This document shows positions 1 through 4,918 of a stretch of DNA of 6,716 bases, piece by piece (within the stretch, counting starts at the first letter, position 1; each line of letters begins with the position of its first letter). Below the pieces are notes generated by a model. That model was given only the letters and a program-made list of their open reading frames with translations. It was not told the origin of the DNA and did not search any database. The DNA comes from Sedimentisphaerales bacterium (lineage in GTDB: Bacteria > Planctomycetota > Phycisphaerae > Sedimentisphaerales > Anaerobacaceae), in the NCBI GenBank assembly GCA_030630905.1, contig DAOVMB010000137.1, positions 1 to 6,716 of the forward strand, read 5' to 3'. The position numbers and the translations under genes are program-made.

Positions 1-36
1 CTGTATTCTGTATTTGCCTTTTGTCTTTTTAGTTCT

Positions 37-71
37 ATCATTTATCAATTATCATTAATCAATAATCATTT
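37..71. repeat. Five tandem AT-rich heptamers (ATCANTN)
   Basis: Five consecutive 7-base units fit ATCANTN without a break: ATCATTT, ATCAATT, ATCATTA, ATCAATA, ATCATTT. Just upstream, bases 1-14 are two exact copies of CTGTATT, also a 7-base unit. The perfect 7-base phase despite drift in sequence indicates tandem repeat expansion rather than simple AT richness. There are no spacers, so it is not a CRISPR. Confidence 0.75.
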
Positions 72-144
72 AGTTTGGTATTATACTAAATTTTATCAAA
101 AAATCAAGAAAATTCCAAATAAATCTCCGTGAGACGGCGTTCCC

Positions 145-165
145 TTCGACCGGGCTCAGGGCAGG
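145..165. repeat. Dispersed TTCGAC...CTCAGG repeat, copy 1
   Basis: This copy reads TTCGAC, four bases, then CTCAGGGCAGG. Related copies occur in the same orientation at 325-345 (more diverged) and 3681-3701. Closely similar short elements are common between genes in many bacterial genomes. Confidence 0.6.
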
Positions 166-172
166 CTTTGTT

Positions 173-200
173 CGTATTGCGTAGTGAGTATTGCGTGCTT
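173..200. repeat. Degenerate CGTATTG heptamer repeat, 4 units
   Basis: Four 7-base units in phase: CGTATTG, CGTAGTG, AGTATTG, CGTGCTT, followed by TGG so that the end reads CTTTGG. The same family recurs at 3592-3633, where the end also reads CTTTGG. This is intergenic tandem repeat DNA, not coding. Confidence 0.7.
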
Positions 201-324
201 TGGATAAGCAATAATCAACTTAAAGTAGACAGGATTTACAGAGATAGACATGGTGAAAAGAAAAAGATAAAAATCGGTGTAAATCTTGACAAAGAAGGTC
301 GGCTGGAATTGGCGTGAACCTCCC

Positions 325-345
325 TTCGATCAACTCAGACAGTCT
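325..345. repeat. Dispersed TTCGAC...CTCAGG repeat, copy 2 (diverged)
   Basis: This copy starts TTCGATCAACTCAG and continues ACAGTC, so it is a weaker match to the copies at 145-165 and 3681-3701. It is preceded by TCCC, as is copy 1. It lies immediately before the REP-like end that closes the minus-strand gene at 406. Confidence 0.5.
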
Positions 346-352
346 TGGCAAT

Positions 353-414
353 GGCTAATTAAGTGTGGTGTCAAGAAAACAATGGGTGGCTGTCCCTAGT
401 ATTCCCTAGTATTC
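353..414. repeat. REP-like element with a 10-bp tandem duplication
   Basis: The block contains TTAAGTGTGGTGTCA, then GGGTGGCTGTCCC, then two exact copies of CCTAGTATTC (395-404 and 405-414). The GGTGTCA module recurs at about 3750-3772 (AATCAAGTATGGTGTCA). GGGACAGCCACC and GGTGTCA blocks resemble the REP sequences that accompany RAYT-type transposases in planctomycete and related genomes; this is recalled and unsearched. No transposase lies in the window. The stop codon of the minus-strand gene (406-408) lies inside the duplication. Confidence 0.55.
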
Positions 415-831
415 CTCTATAGTTACTCCATCGATGTAGTCCACCATCTTCATAAGGTTACGATAGCGGTACTTTGGCTGGTCATCTATCCAGAGGTAAA
501 CTTGATACAGGCAATTAATACCACACAACCGTGTCAAATCTTTTTCATAAATCGCTCGATGCTCAGGAATTAAATCATCCAGAAGATCAGGACTGTATAA
601 CTGATAGTTTCTTGTTTTTTCTGCAAATGCATTTGAGCCAAACAACATAAAACAACAGATTATTATAAAGGCACTATGACCATTCAATCGCTTCTTTAGA
701 ACAATTCCTATAACCACAGCCAAAATGAGGATTATTACTATAGAAATCAAGTAGGGAATATGTACACCATCCTCTTGTTCTTTAGCTATTGCCGGATCAC
801 CTTTATTTTCGTTAAAATCGCTTTGTATCAA
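406..831 (-). CDS. Membrane anchor joined to truncated C39-peptidase-like protein
   Basis: The frame reads 141 residues from a TTG and is open upstream to 873, overlapping the end of the LolA-like gene; the start is uncertain because no ribosome site precedes 831. Residues 1-25 form an acidic linker, 27-45 a membrane helix ending in KKR. Residues 54-70 look like a fresh signal peptide with an AFA cleavage motif, preceded by a second TTG at 687. After it, LCGINCLYQV (C103, C107) resembles the Cys motif of family C39 peptidases. The His and Asp such an enzyme needs are absent, because the frame stops in repeat DNA at 406. I infer two parts in one frame: the displaced tail of the upstream protein, and a C39-like gene (406-687) cut short. 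The C39 assignment is tentative; activity is unlikely. Confidence 0.6.
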   Translation of the reverse strand: MIQSDFNENKGDPAIAKEQEDGVHIPYLISIVIILILAVVIGIVLKKRLNGHSAFIIICCFMLFGSNAFAEKTRNYQLYSPDLLDDLIPEHRAIYEKDLTRLCGINCLYQVYLWIDDQPKYRYRNLMKMVDYIDGVTIEEY

Positions 832-839
832 ATTTTCGG

Positions 840-1898
840 TTAATTTTTTTCTGTATCTCCCTGATATGGATGTTCAATAGAATTGGTAACACCTTGACCA
901 ATCTCTTTTTTTGCCAATTGTAACCCTTCTTTCAGTATATTTTCAAGTTCATCACTATCCACACCTATACGTATCGGCGTGGCTAAGATATAGTCATAGA
1001 TATTTGTATTCCTTGGAAAAGTAAAGTCGCGTAGGAATTTTTCATGAGATTTATCATTAACTGTCACCTCTTTCACGGTGATGTATTGAACACCCGTAAG
1101 ATCAAATGTAGAGGACTTTGCTATCCGAGATATTTTGAAGGGGATGTGAACCCCATCTATTTGCTTAAAATCCTCGAAGCGAATATCAGAGAGACGATGG
1201 ATCTTATCATCATCTTGGTAAACATTTTCAAGATAGCAACGAGTAATAGCAAAATCTTTTGTTCGATCAAAAATAAATGTTTGTCGTGCGTATATCGATG
1301 TAAGATTTTTGGGTCGTTCAGTTACCTTGATAAGATTTTCATTTTCGGCACCAATTGCCACATCATAGTCAATTCCAGTAACATCACGATTTTGATACCT
1401 TTTTATCCACGATTGCCCTGAATGATCACGACCAATTATTGAAAAGGGCATTACTTCGTCAGCCGTTAAATATGGAACCTCGCCACGGATACTACCTGTA
1501 CTCGACCTACAGTCCAAGCTTCGCATTAGAGTTCCGTTCCAACTTCGTTCAACAATGGGTGCAAAACCTGATTCTTCAGAATTCGTGGCCCCATCAAGCT
1601 CGGATATCTGTTTCAAGCCCTGTTTAAGATAGTGTCGATGGTCATCAAAAACTATAAAGTAATTGTATTCTCCTGTAATCTCTTCTGTGCCGTTTTTATT
1701 GAGTTTTCCATCGCTCCACTCAAAACTTACACCAACAGATTTCAATTTTTGTAAACTCTCAGTTATCTCAGTTAAAATAGAAAGTTTTTCTTGTTCAGCA
1801 AGAGGACGCCATTTTGGTTCCGAACCTTGACCGACAGTGGTGAACATTAAGATACAAATGACAAGCCCGTTAATTATTAATAAATTTTTACACTGCAT
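840..1898 (-). CDS. Secreted LolA-like (outer-membrane-lipoprotein-sorting-like) protein
   Basis: This 352-residue protein has an N-terminal signal peptide (hydrophobic residues about 5-20, cleavage likely near 22-26), so it should work outside the cytoplasm. Start choice: ATG at 1898 has AAAGGA six bases upstream; a GTG at 1919 is in frame but lacks such a site. The body has short beta-strand-like segments, an internal DIRFEDFKQIDGVHIPFKI stretch and a VKEVTVN...F..DFTFP stretch. Both are typical of large planctomycete proteins with LolA/LolB-like lipid-binding folds; this is recognition by pattern and the ligand is unknown. It is first in a minus-strand unit with the ORF at 406-831 and has its own promoter at 1956-1983. 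It ends just after an A7 run, and the -1 frame continues into a membrane anchor, so the natural protein may be longer. It is visibly more AT-rich than the genes to its right. Confidence 0.7.
   Translation of the reverse strand: MQCKNLLIINGLVICILMFTTVGQGSEPKWRPLAEQEKLSILTEITESLQKLKSVGVSFEWSDGKLNKNGTEEITGEYNYFIVFDDHRHYLKQGLKQISELDGATNSEESGFAPIVERSWNGTLMRSLDCRSSTGSIRGEVPYLTADEVMPFSIIGRDHSGQSWIKRYQNRDVTGIDYDVAIGAENENLIKVTERPKNLTSIYARQTFIFDRTKDFAITRCYLENVYQDDDKIHRLSDIRFEDFKQIDGVHIPFKISRIAKSSTFDLTGVQYITVKEVTVNDKSHEKFLRDFTFPRNTNIYDYILATPIRIGVDSDELENILKEGLQLAKKEIGQGVTNSIEHPYQGDTEKN
844..850 (-). other. A7 run at overlap of two frames (possible slippage or indel)
   Basis: On the minus strand the LolA-like gene ends GAA AAA AAT TAA across an uninterrupted run of seven A. 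The -1 frame is open from 873 and continues through 406. Re-reading one A gives a continuous product: an acidic linker, then a membrane helix ending in KKR. This is either a one-base indel (natural or sequencing) or a site of transcriptional or ribosomal slippage; sequence alone cannot decide. Confidence 0.5.
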
Positions 1899-1923
1899 TA
1901 GTAGTCCTTTCACTATCACAATA

Positions 1924-1936
1924 GTTAATAATTAAC
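1924..1936. promoter_or_regulatory. 13-bp palindrome GTTAATAATTAAC in the leader
   Basis: GTTAAT-A-ATTAAC is a perfect odd palindrome lying between the predicted transcription start (about 1949) and the start codon at 1898. The position would suit an operator for a dimeric repressor, but AT-rich palindromes also arise by chance and no regulator is nearby. Confidence 0.35.
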
Positions 1937-2062
1937 TTGGCTGGGTTCTTAAAAGATTATAGGCAAAAAATTAAACTTGTCAATAAGAAATAATCGACCC
2001 CAACGATAACTTTAGCAAGTACTCGTTGTCGCATAAAATCCTTCATAAAAGCCAGCCAAGTT
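1934..2062. repeat. 11-bp inverted repeat flanking the promoter
   Basis: AACTTGGCTGG at 1934-1944 is matched by its exact reverse complement CCAGCCAAGTT at 2052-2062, with 107 bases between. The pair encloses the promoter at 1956-1983. It could be the ends of a small decayed insertion, a pair of binding sites, or chance. Confidence 0.45.
1956..1983 (-). promoter_or_regulatory. Sigma70-type promoter for the LolA-like gene
   Basis: On the minus strand TTGACA (1978-1983) and TATAAT (1956-1961) are separated by 16 bases. Both hexamers match the consensus exactly. Transcription would start near 1949, leaving a leader of about 50 bases before the ATG at 1898. Confidence 0.8.
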
Positions 2063-2107
2063 GAGCTAAATCAAATTTTTAACAAATTCTTTTTGCATTA
2101 ACTATCA

Positions 2108-2218
2108 ATGGCATTGTGCCATTTGGTAGCCGCACTCACCATCCCACATTACATGGACTGGGTCGCCAGCAAATACCCCGACGTCTATTCCATACAAACC
2201 AGCCAAAAAGTCTCGTAA
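2108..2218 (+). CDS. Short unrecognised ORF, possibly a gene remnant
   Basis: This ATG-to-TAA frame encodes 36 residues with the coding-like stretch YMDWVASKYPDVYSI. I do not recognise a family. There is no good ribosome-binding site; the ATG sits in the AATGGCA-TTG-TGCCATT hairpin. In-frame stops bound it on both sides, so it is either a small gene or the surviving piece of a lost one. The minus strand here also has an open stretch of similar plausibility, so confidence is low. Confidence 0.2.
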   Translation: MALCHLVAALTIPHYMDWVASKYPDVYSIQTSQKVS

Positions 2219-2380
2219 GAGAAAGTCGGCTGTGGAGGGTTGATGACATGCTGACACTCACGCCTCACTCAGATCGGCAATTCTACGGTATCTGCGGTTC
2301 GAACAAAAATAGTCACTCAATTGTGGTGACTGATACCATTCCCTTAGTAAGTAATAGACCGAGCGGAGTGGCCCCTACGT

Positions 2381-2450
2381 ATTTTTAAAAAAGCCCCTGC
2401 AATGCGGAGGGAGAGGAAAAAGCGAGATTTAGCGAGTTTTGCAGGAGCTT
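2381..2450 (-). terminator. Rho-independent terminator of the pseudopilin-like gene
   Basis: On the minus strand AAGCTCCTGCAA pairs with TTGCAGGGGCTT (2439-2450 with 2391-2402; 11 of 12 pairs) around a 36-base loop, followed directly by a T6 run. It begins about ten bases after the stop codon at 2461. The loop is longer than usual, but stem and T-run are in the right order for this strand only. Confidence 0.75.
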
Positions 2451-2460
2451 GAAAGACTGT

Positions 2461-3279
2461 TTAGTAATCCTTAAAACTTCTCATCCATTGTGGCCAGTCG
2501 TTGGGTTGGCAGCCCCCAGCTTTAGTCCAGGAGCCGGCGATGTTGAAACTCTTATTCCACTTGAGGGTCCAGAGCTCCTTGAGTCCAACTTTGCGTGCAG
2601 ACCAATCACAGAAGACAGTGTTCTGGAATCCGCCGTGCCGGTTTACACAGACGCGCTGCATCTCCTGGACGTTCACAGTGCCGGTGATGGCGGTGGTGCG
2701 TTCAGCGGGCGGATCGGTGTCACGCGGCCAGGCATCGACCCACCACATGCCTGTAAACATGGGGACATTGTGGGCGCCCCTTACGTCGGGTGTGCGCCAG
2801 TGGTCAGAGGCAGGGCTGCGTCCCCACATGGAATTCAGTCCGGCCGGGATGTTACACATCCAGCCGTTCGGGCCGTAACTGCCCACATAATAATCGTCGC
2901 TGCCATAGGCGCCCGTCTGCCATGCGTGGGAAGCCCAATTGCCGATGGTGCTGTTAGTCTTGACCGGCTTGGCGGCCTGCGGGCAGCAGCGGATCTTCTC
3001 CTCGACCGTGTAGAGTTCTGTCATAGGGCGGAACCACCAGCGGCCGCTGCCCTGGCCGGACGACGAGCCCCGGTAATGGCCACTGAGCCAGTAGCCATTG
3101 TTGTCGTCGCAATACAACTTCCAGATGAGGCTCCACTGATGCAGGTTCGCCTGACAGGCGACTCCCCTTGCCTGTTTCTTGACGCGGCTCAGAGCCGGCA
3201 TGAGGATCGACATCAGCAGTGCAATGATGGCAATCACAACCAGTAGTTCAATTAATGTGAAGGCTTTTTTCTTTCTCAT
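2461..3279 (-). CDS. Type II secretion pseudopilin-like (prepilin N-terminal domain) protein
   Basis: This 272-residue protein has the class III prepilin signature: basic MRKKKA, then FTLIELLVVIAIIALL with Glu at +5, which forms the membrane helix and the assembly interface. A prepilin peptidase would cut between Ala6 and Phe7; Ala replaces the usual Gly at -1. The remainder is a Trp-, Gly- and Cys-rich exported domain ending in DWSARKVGLKELWTLKW, a C-terminal motif I associate with large pseudopilin-like families in Phycisphaerae. The start is ATG at 3279, preceded by AGAGG eight bases away; an upstream in-frame codon at 3330 lacks this. It is a single-gene unit with its own promoter (3411-3439), long leader and terminator. 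The role is probably in a surface or secretion pseudopilus; the partner is unknown. It appears intact and is GC-richer than the gene to its left. Confidence 0.9.
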   Translation of the reverse strand: MRKKKAFTLIELLVVIAIIALLMSILMPALSRVKKQARGVACQANLHQWSLIWKLYCDDNNGYWLSGHYRGSSSGQGSGRWWFRPMTELYTVEEKIRCCPQAAKPVKTNSTIGNWASHAWQTGAYGSDDYYVGSYGPNGWMCNIPAGLNSMWGRSPASDHWRTPDVRGAHNVPMFTGMWWVDAWPRDTDPPAERTTAITGTVNVQEMQRVCVNRHGGFQNTVFCDWSARKVGLKELWTLKWNKSFNIAGSWTKAGGCQPNDWPQWMRSFKDY

Positions 3280-3404
3280 CCTGTTGCCTCTTAAAAAGTA
3301 TTTTGCCCTGTGTATTCCTATGACATTCACCCAACTACTCGGCTGAGCTTATTACATCCGGGATTTCCCATTTACACTTCACTGAAACACCGCTGCAAGC
3401 TTAA
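3280..3404 (-). promoter_or_regulatory. Long 5' leader of the pseudopilin-like mRNA
   Basis: About 125 untranslated bases separate the predicted transcription start from the ribosome site (AAGAGG). The leader contains short pairing segments such as CTC-AGCC-GAG and GGG-AAAT-CCC, and the string ACACAGGGCAAAA close to the ribosome site. It does not fit a riboswitch class I can name. Its length leaves room for post-transcriptional control. Confidence 0.35.
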
Positions 3405-3410
3405 ATTCGA

Positions 3411-3439
3411 ATGATACCATAGTTTCATCTCAATGTCAA
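3411..3439 (-). promoter_or_regulatory. Sigma70-type promoter for the pseudopilin-like gene
   Basis: On the minus strand TTGACA (3434-3439) is followed after 17 bases by TATCAT (3411-3416), one mismatch from consensus. Transcription would start near 3404, giving a leader of about 125 bases before the ATG at 3279. Confidence 0.75.
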
Positions 3440-3591
3440 CAATTTTCGAAATTAATTAGGGGGACGCACCCAATCCTGTTCGGCCCGAGATTTGCTCTCC
3501 GACTGACCGGCTTACATAGTATACAATGTTTCTCCGGGGGAATTAAAGGTGTCCGGTACATTTTTCGATGAGTTGTGGTTGATAATGAATT

Positions 3592-3633
3592 CGTATATCG
3601 TATTGCGTATTGCGTATAGCGTATGTCGTATCC
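3592..3633. repeat. Six tandem CGTATNN heptamers
   Basis: Six in-phase units: CGTATAT, CGTATTG, CGTATTG, CGTATAG, CGTATGT, CGTATCC, followed by TTTGG. The first five bases are invariant and the last two vary. It is the clearest copy of the family also seen at 173-200. Confidence 0.8.
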
Positions 3634-3680
3634 TTTGGCTCCACTCAGAACAGGTTCTGGCAATTCGAGTTTTAAATCCA

Positions 3681-3701
3681 TTCGACGCTGCTCAGGACAG
3701 G
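3681..3701. repeat. Dispersed TTCGAC...CTCAGG repeat, copy 3
   Basis: The copy reads TTCGACGCTGCTCAGGACAGG, matching copy 1 (145-165) at nearly all positions outside the four-base middle. Confidence 0.6.
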
Positions 3702-3833
3702 TTTAGAATTTGGTGGGGCAAGCCGCCACCCTACGACATCGGCTGGAATCAAGTATGGTGTCACGGAAATCGGGATTCTATTCGCCCTTTGAGGCTGCCC
3801 CCCTCGACAACGCCGAAGCGAGAGAGAAAATCC

Positions 3834-3862
3834 TTGACAATCCTGGGCCTAACTGATATAAT
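3834..3862 (+). promoter_or_regulatory. Perfect-consensus sigma70 promoter for the 7TM/ATP-grasp unit
   Basis: TTGACA (3834-3839) and TATAAT (3857-3862) are separated by exactly 17 bases, so both boxes and the spacing match the housekeeping consensus. Transcription would start near 3869, about 80-100 bases before the start of the 7TM gene. This makes the 7TM gene the first gene of its transcript. Confidence 0.85.
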
Positions 3863-3947
3863 AATATAGTGAGATCGCGGAGAAGTTTTTCAGTCATGGA
3901 AACTCTGGTCGAGGTGTTTCGGTCCTGGGTCTCAGCAATCATCTGGT

Positions 3948-4763
3948 ATGGGGGAGAACATTGTTGTTATGAGACTTTCAAAAGGAAATCTCTCTGGTAA
4001 ACATAAGCTGGTTCTGGGGCTGCTCTTTGCTTTGCCCCTTTTAGTGGTGATCGGCAAATGGTCTATGCTACCCACTTCCGGCTTGTTTTTGCGGGTGTTT
4101 TCATTAGCCGACATACCAAACACAATGAACTCTCGAGTAGCGTACATTCTATTTGTCCCGTTCGGCGCGACATTGGTAGTCTTTTTTCGGATTGTGCTTG
4201 GTATCAGGCTCTTAGGCCCATTCCGGTCAATCCTTATTGCCATTGCCTTTCAGATAACTGGGATTCTGCCCGGCCTGGTCTTCCTGGCAATGGTAGTAGG
4301 CGTAGTAGTTGCCATCCGCCCTCAGATCAAGGCCATTCGGCTGCCGTACTTTGCACGAGTCTCGGTTATTCTCAGCGCGGTGGCCTCGATCATGATTCTC
4401 GTTCTTCTTTCGGGCGCATGGTTGGATATAGAGTCTCTGTGCCGACTGGCCTATTTTCCGATTATCGCACTGTGCCTGACGGGCGAAGGTTTTGCCCGGA
4501 CACTTTCAAAAGAGGGCGTCAAATCGGCCGTATGGCGTGGGGCAACGACTGTCTTTGTAGCCATACTCATTACGTTTTTCTCTCAAATCAACGGCCTGCG
4601 CAGTATGTTCCTATATTACCCCGAATTACTGATCTCTCAAATCGGTTGCATCGTAGTTATCGCCGAGTTCTTTGACCTGCGCCTGTTGTCCTGCCTGAAT
4701 CCGCCAAAAGCGAAAGGCCGATCCAATCGGGATACTCAAGGTATCGGATTAGCTCCGGCTTAA
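3948..4763 (+). CDS. 7TM membrane protein (7TM_transglut-like domain, no transglutaminase part)
   Basis: This 271-residue inner-membrane protein has hydrophobic helices at about residues 20-38, 64-84, 94-122 (possibly two), 138-157, 166-183, 198-213 and 225-242. The segment RIVLGIRLLGPFRSILIAIA followed by the later helices resembles the seven-helix domain (PF14402 type) usually fused behind a periplasmic inactive transglutaminase domain; recognition is from memory. That domain is missing, and the promoter at 3834-3862 leaves no room for it. The start is ambiguous: ATG 3948 has no ribosome site, while ATG 3969 follows GGGGGAG at a long 12-base spacing. It is transcribed with the ATP-grasp gene, echoing proteobacterial loci that pair this family with glutamate-ligase-like enzymes. 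The last 20 or so residues may be out of frame (see 4676-4909). Function unknown. Confidence 0.7.
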   Translation: MGENIVVMRLSKGNLSGKHKLVLGLLFALPLLVVIGKWSMLPTSGLFLRVFSLADIPNTMNSRVAYILFVPFGATLVVFFRIVLGIRLLGPFRSILIAIAFQITGILPGLVFLAMVVGVVVAIRPQIKAIRLPYFARVSVILSAVASIMILVLLSGAWLDIESLCRLAYFPIIALCLTGEGFARTLSKEGVKSAVWRGATTVFVAILITFFSQINGLRSMFLYYPELLISQIGCIVVIAEFFDLRLLSCLNPPKAKGRSNRDTQGIGLAPA

Positions 4764-4909
4764 AGAAGTCCGAGAACAGTCCCGAAAAATATGCCACTCA
4801 AGAGGAAATACTTAACCGCCCTGAGCTATATGACGATACTGTGGGTGTCGAACTCATTTGGATTTCGCGTGAAACTCCGGCAGGTGAGTGGGTATTGGAA
4901 TCGGTGTGA
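4676..4909 (+). pseudogene. Orphan -1 frame, likely shifted tail of 7TM gene or gene remnant
   Basis: Seventy-seven codons are open from a stop at 4673-4675 to TGA at 4907-4909, with no ATG or other good start. From about 4730 the translation looks genuinely coding, for example SPEKYATQEEILNRPELYDD and VGVELIWISRE. Its stop lies nine bases before the ATP-grasp ATG and overlaps that gene's GAGG ribosome site, the spacing expected of a natural operon neighbour. The 7TM frame is one base ahead; re-reading one base around the AAAA at 4706-4709 would join it to this frame and give a roughly 320-residue protein. The alternative is the C-terminal remnant of a separate lost gene. I do not recognise the family. 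Confidence 0.45.
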
Positions 4910-4918
4910 GGTCTTTAC

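Larger units (their letters stand above)
1..405. other. Gene-free repeat-rich left flank
   Basis: I see no credible gene here. The first 120 bases are very AT-rich and carry heptamer-phased repeats. Further right are a CGTATTG-type tandem repeat (173-200), two copies of a TTCGAC...CTCAGG module (145-165 and 325-345) and a REP-like end (about 353-414). A 62-codon plus-strand frame at 129-317 is assembled largely from these repeats and has no ribosome-binding site or recognisable domain, so it is not called. Confidence 0.7.
1899..2460. other. Intergenic region with promoter, inverted repeats, terminator
   Basis: Between the two minus-strand genes lie the LolA-like promoter and its inverted repeats (1924-2062), a 36-codon plus-strand frame (2108-2218) of unknown status, and the pseudopilin gene's terminator (2381-2450). 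Bases 2219-2380 show nothing I can name. A compact hairpin AATGGCA-TTG-TGCCATT sits at 2107-2123. Confidence 0.55.
3440..3833. other. Second intergenic repeat cluster, no gene
   Basis: This stretch between divergent promoters has no gene I accept. It starts with AGGGGGACGCACCC (about 3458-3471), a REP-like string, then GGTGTCCGGTACATTTTT (about 3549), six CGTATNN heptamers (3592-3633), a TTCGAC...CTCAGG copy (3681-3701) and an AATCAAGTATGGTGTCA copy (about 3748-3764). Short frames on both strands here simply translate the repeats. Confidence 0.65.

Noticed and set aside
129..317. 62-codon plus-strand frame rich in basic residues
   Set aside because: It is built across intergenic repeats (TTCGAC module and CGTATTG heptamers), has no ribosome site, and shows no family resemblance.
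353..414. Complete insertion sequence at the left end
   Set aside because: There is no transposase frame and no paired terminal inverted repeats; only short REP-like modules are present.
2449..3246. 265-codon plus-strand frame
   Set aside because: It is antisense to the pseudopilin-like gene, which has an unmistakable FTLIE motif, ribosome site, promoter and terminator on the minus strand.
3280..3330. Possible cyclic-di-GMP (GEMM-I) riboswitch, because the leader contains ACACAGGGCAAA
   Set aside because: Only the opening string matches; the later ACGCAAAGCC and CCGG...CUAA blocks of the class are absent before the start codon.
3592..3633. CRISPR-like array
   Set aside because: The units are contiguous 7-mers without spacers and there are no cas genes, so it is a tandem repeat.
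3436..3681. 81-codon minus-strand frame with IRYTQYAIRYT
   Set aside because: The repetitive peptide is a direct translation of the CGTATNN heptamer array.
3896..4000. 34-codon plus-strand frame starting METLVEVF upstream of the 7TM gene
   Set aside because: It has no ribosome site, overlaps the 7TM start in another frame and shows no recognisable motif; it is most likely leader sequence.
4058..4675. 205-codon plus-strand frame inside the 7TM gene
   Set aside because: Its translation is rich in Arg, Ser and Cys with no domain pattern, whereas the overlapping frame gives regular membrane helices.
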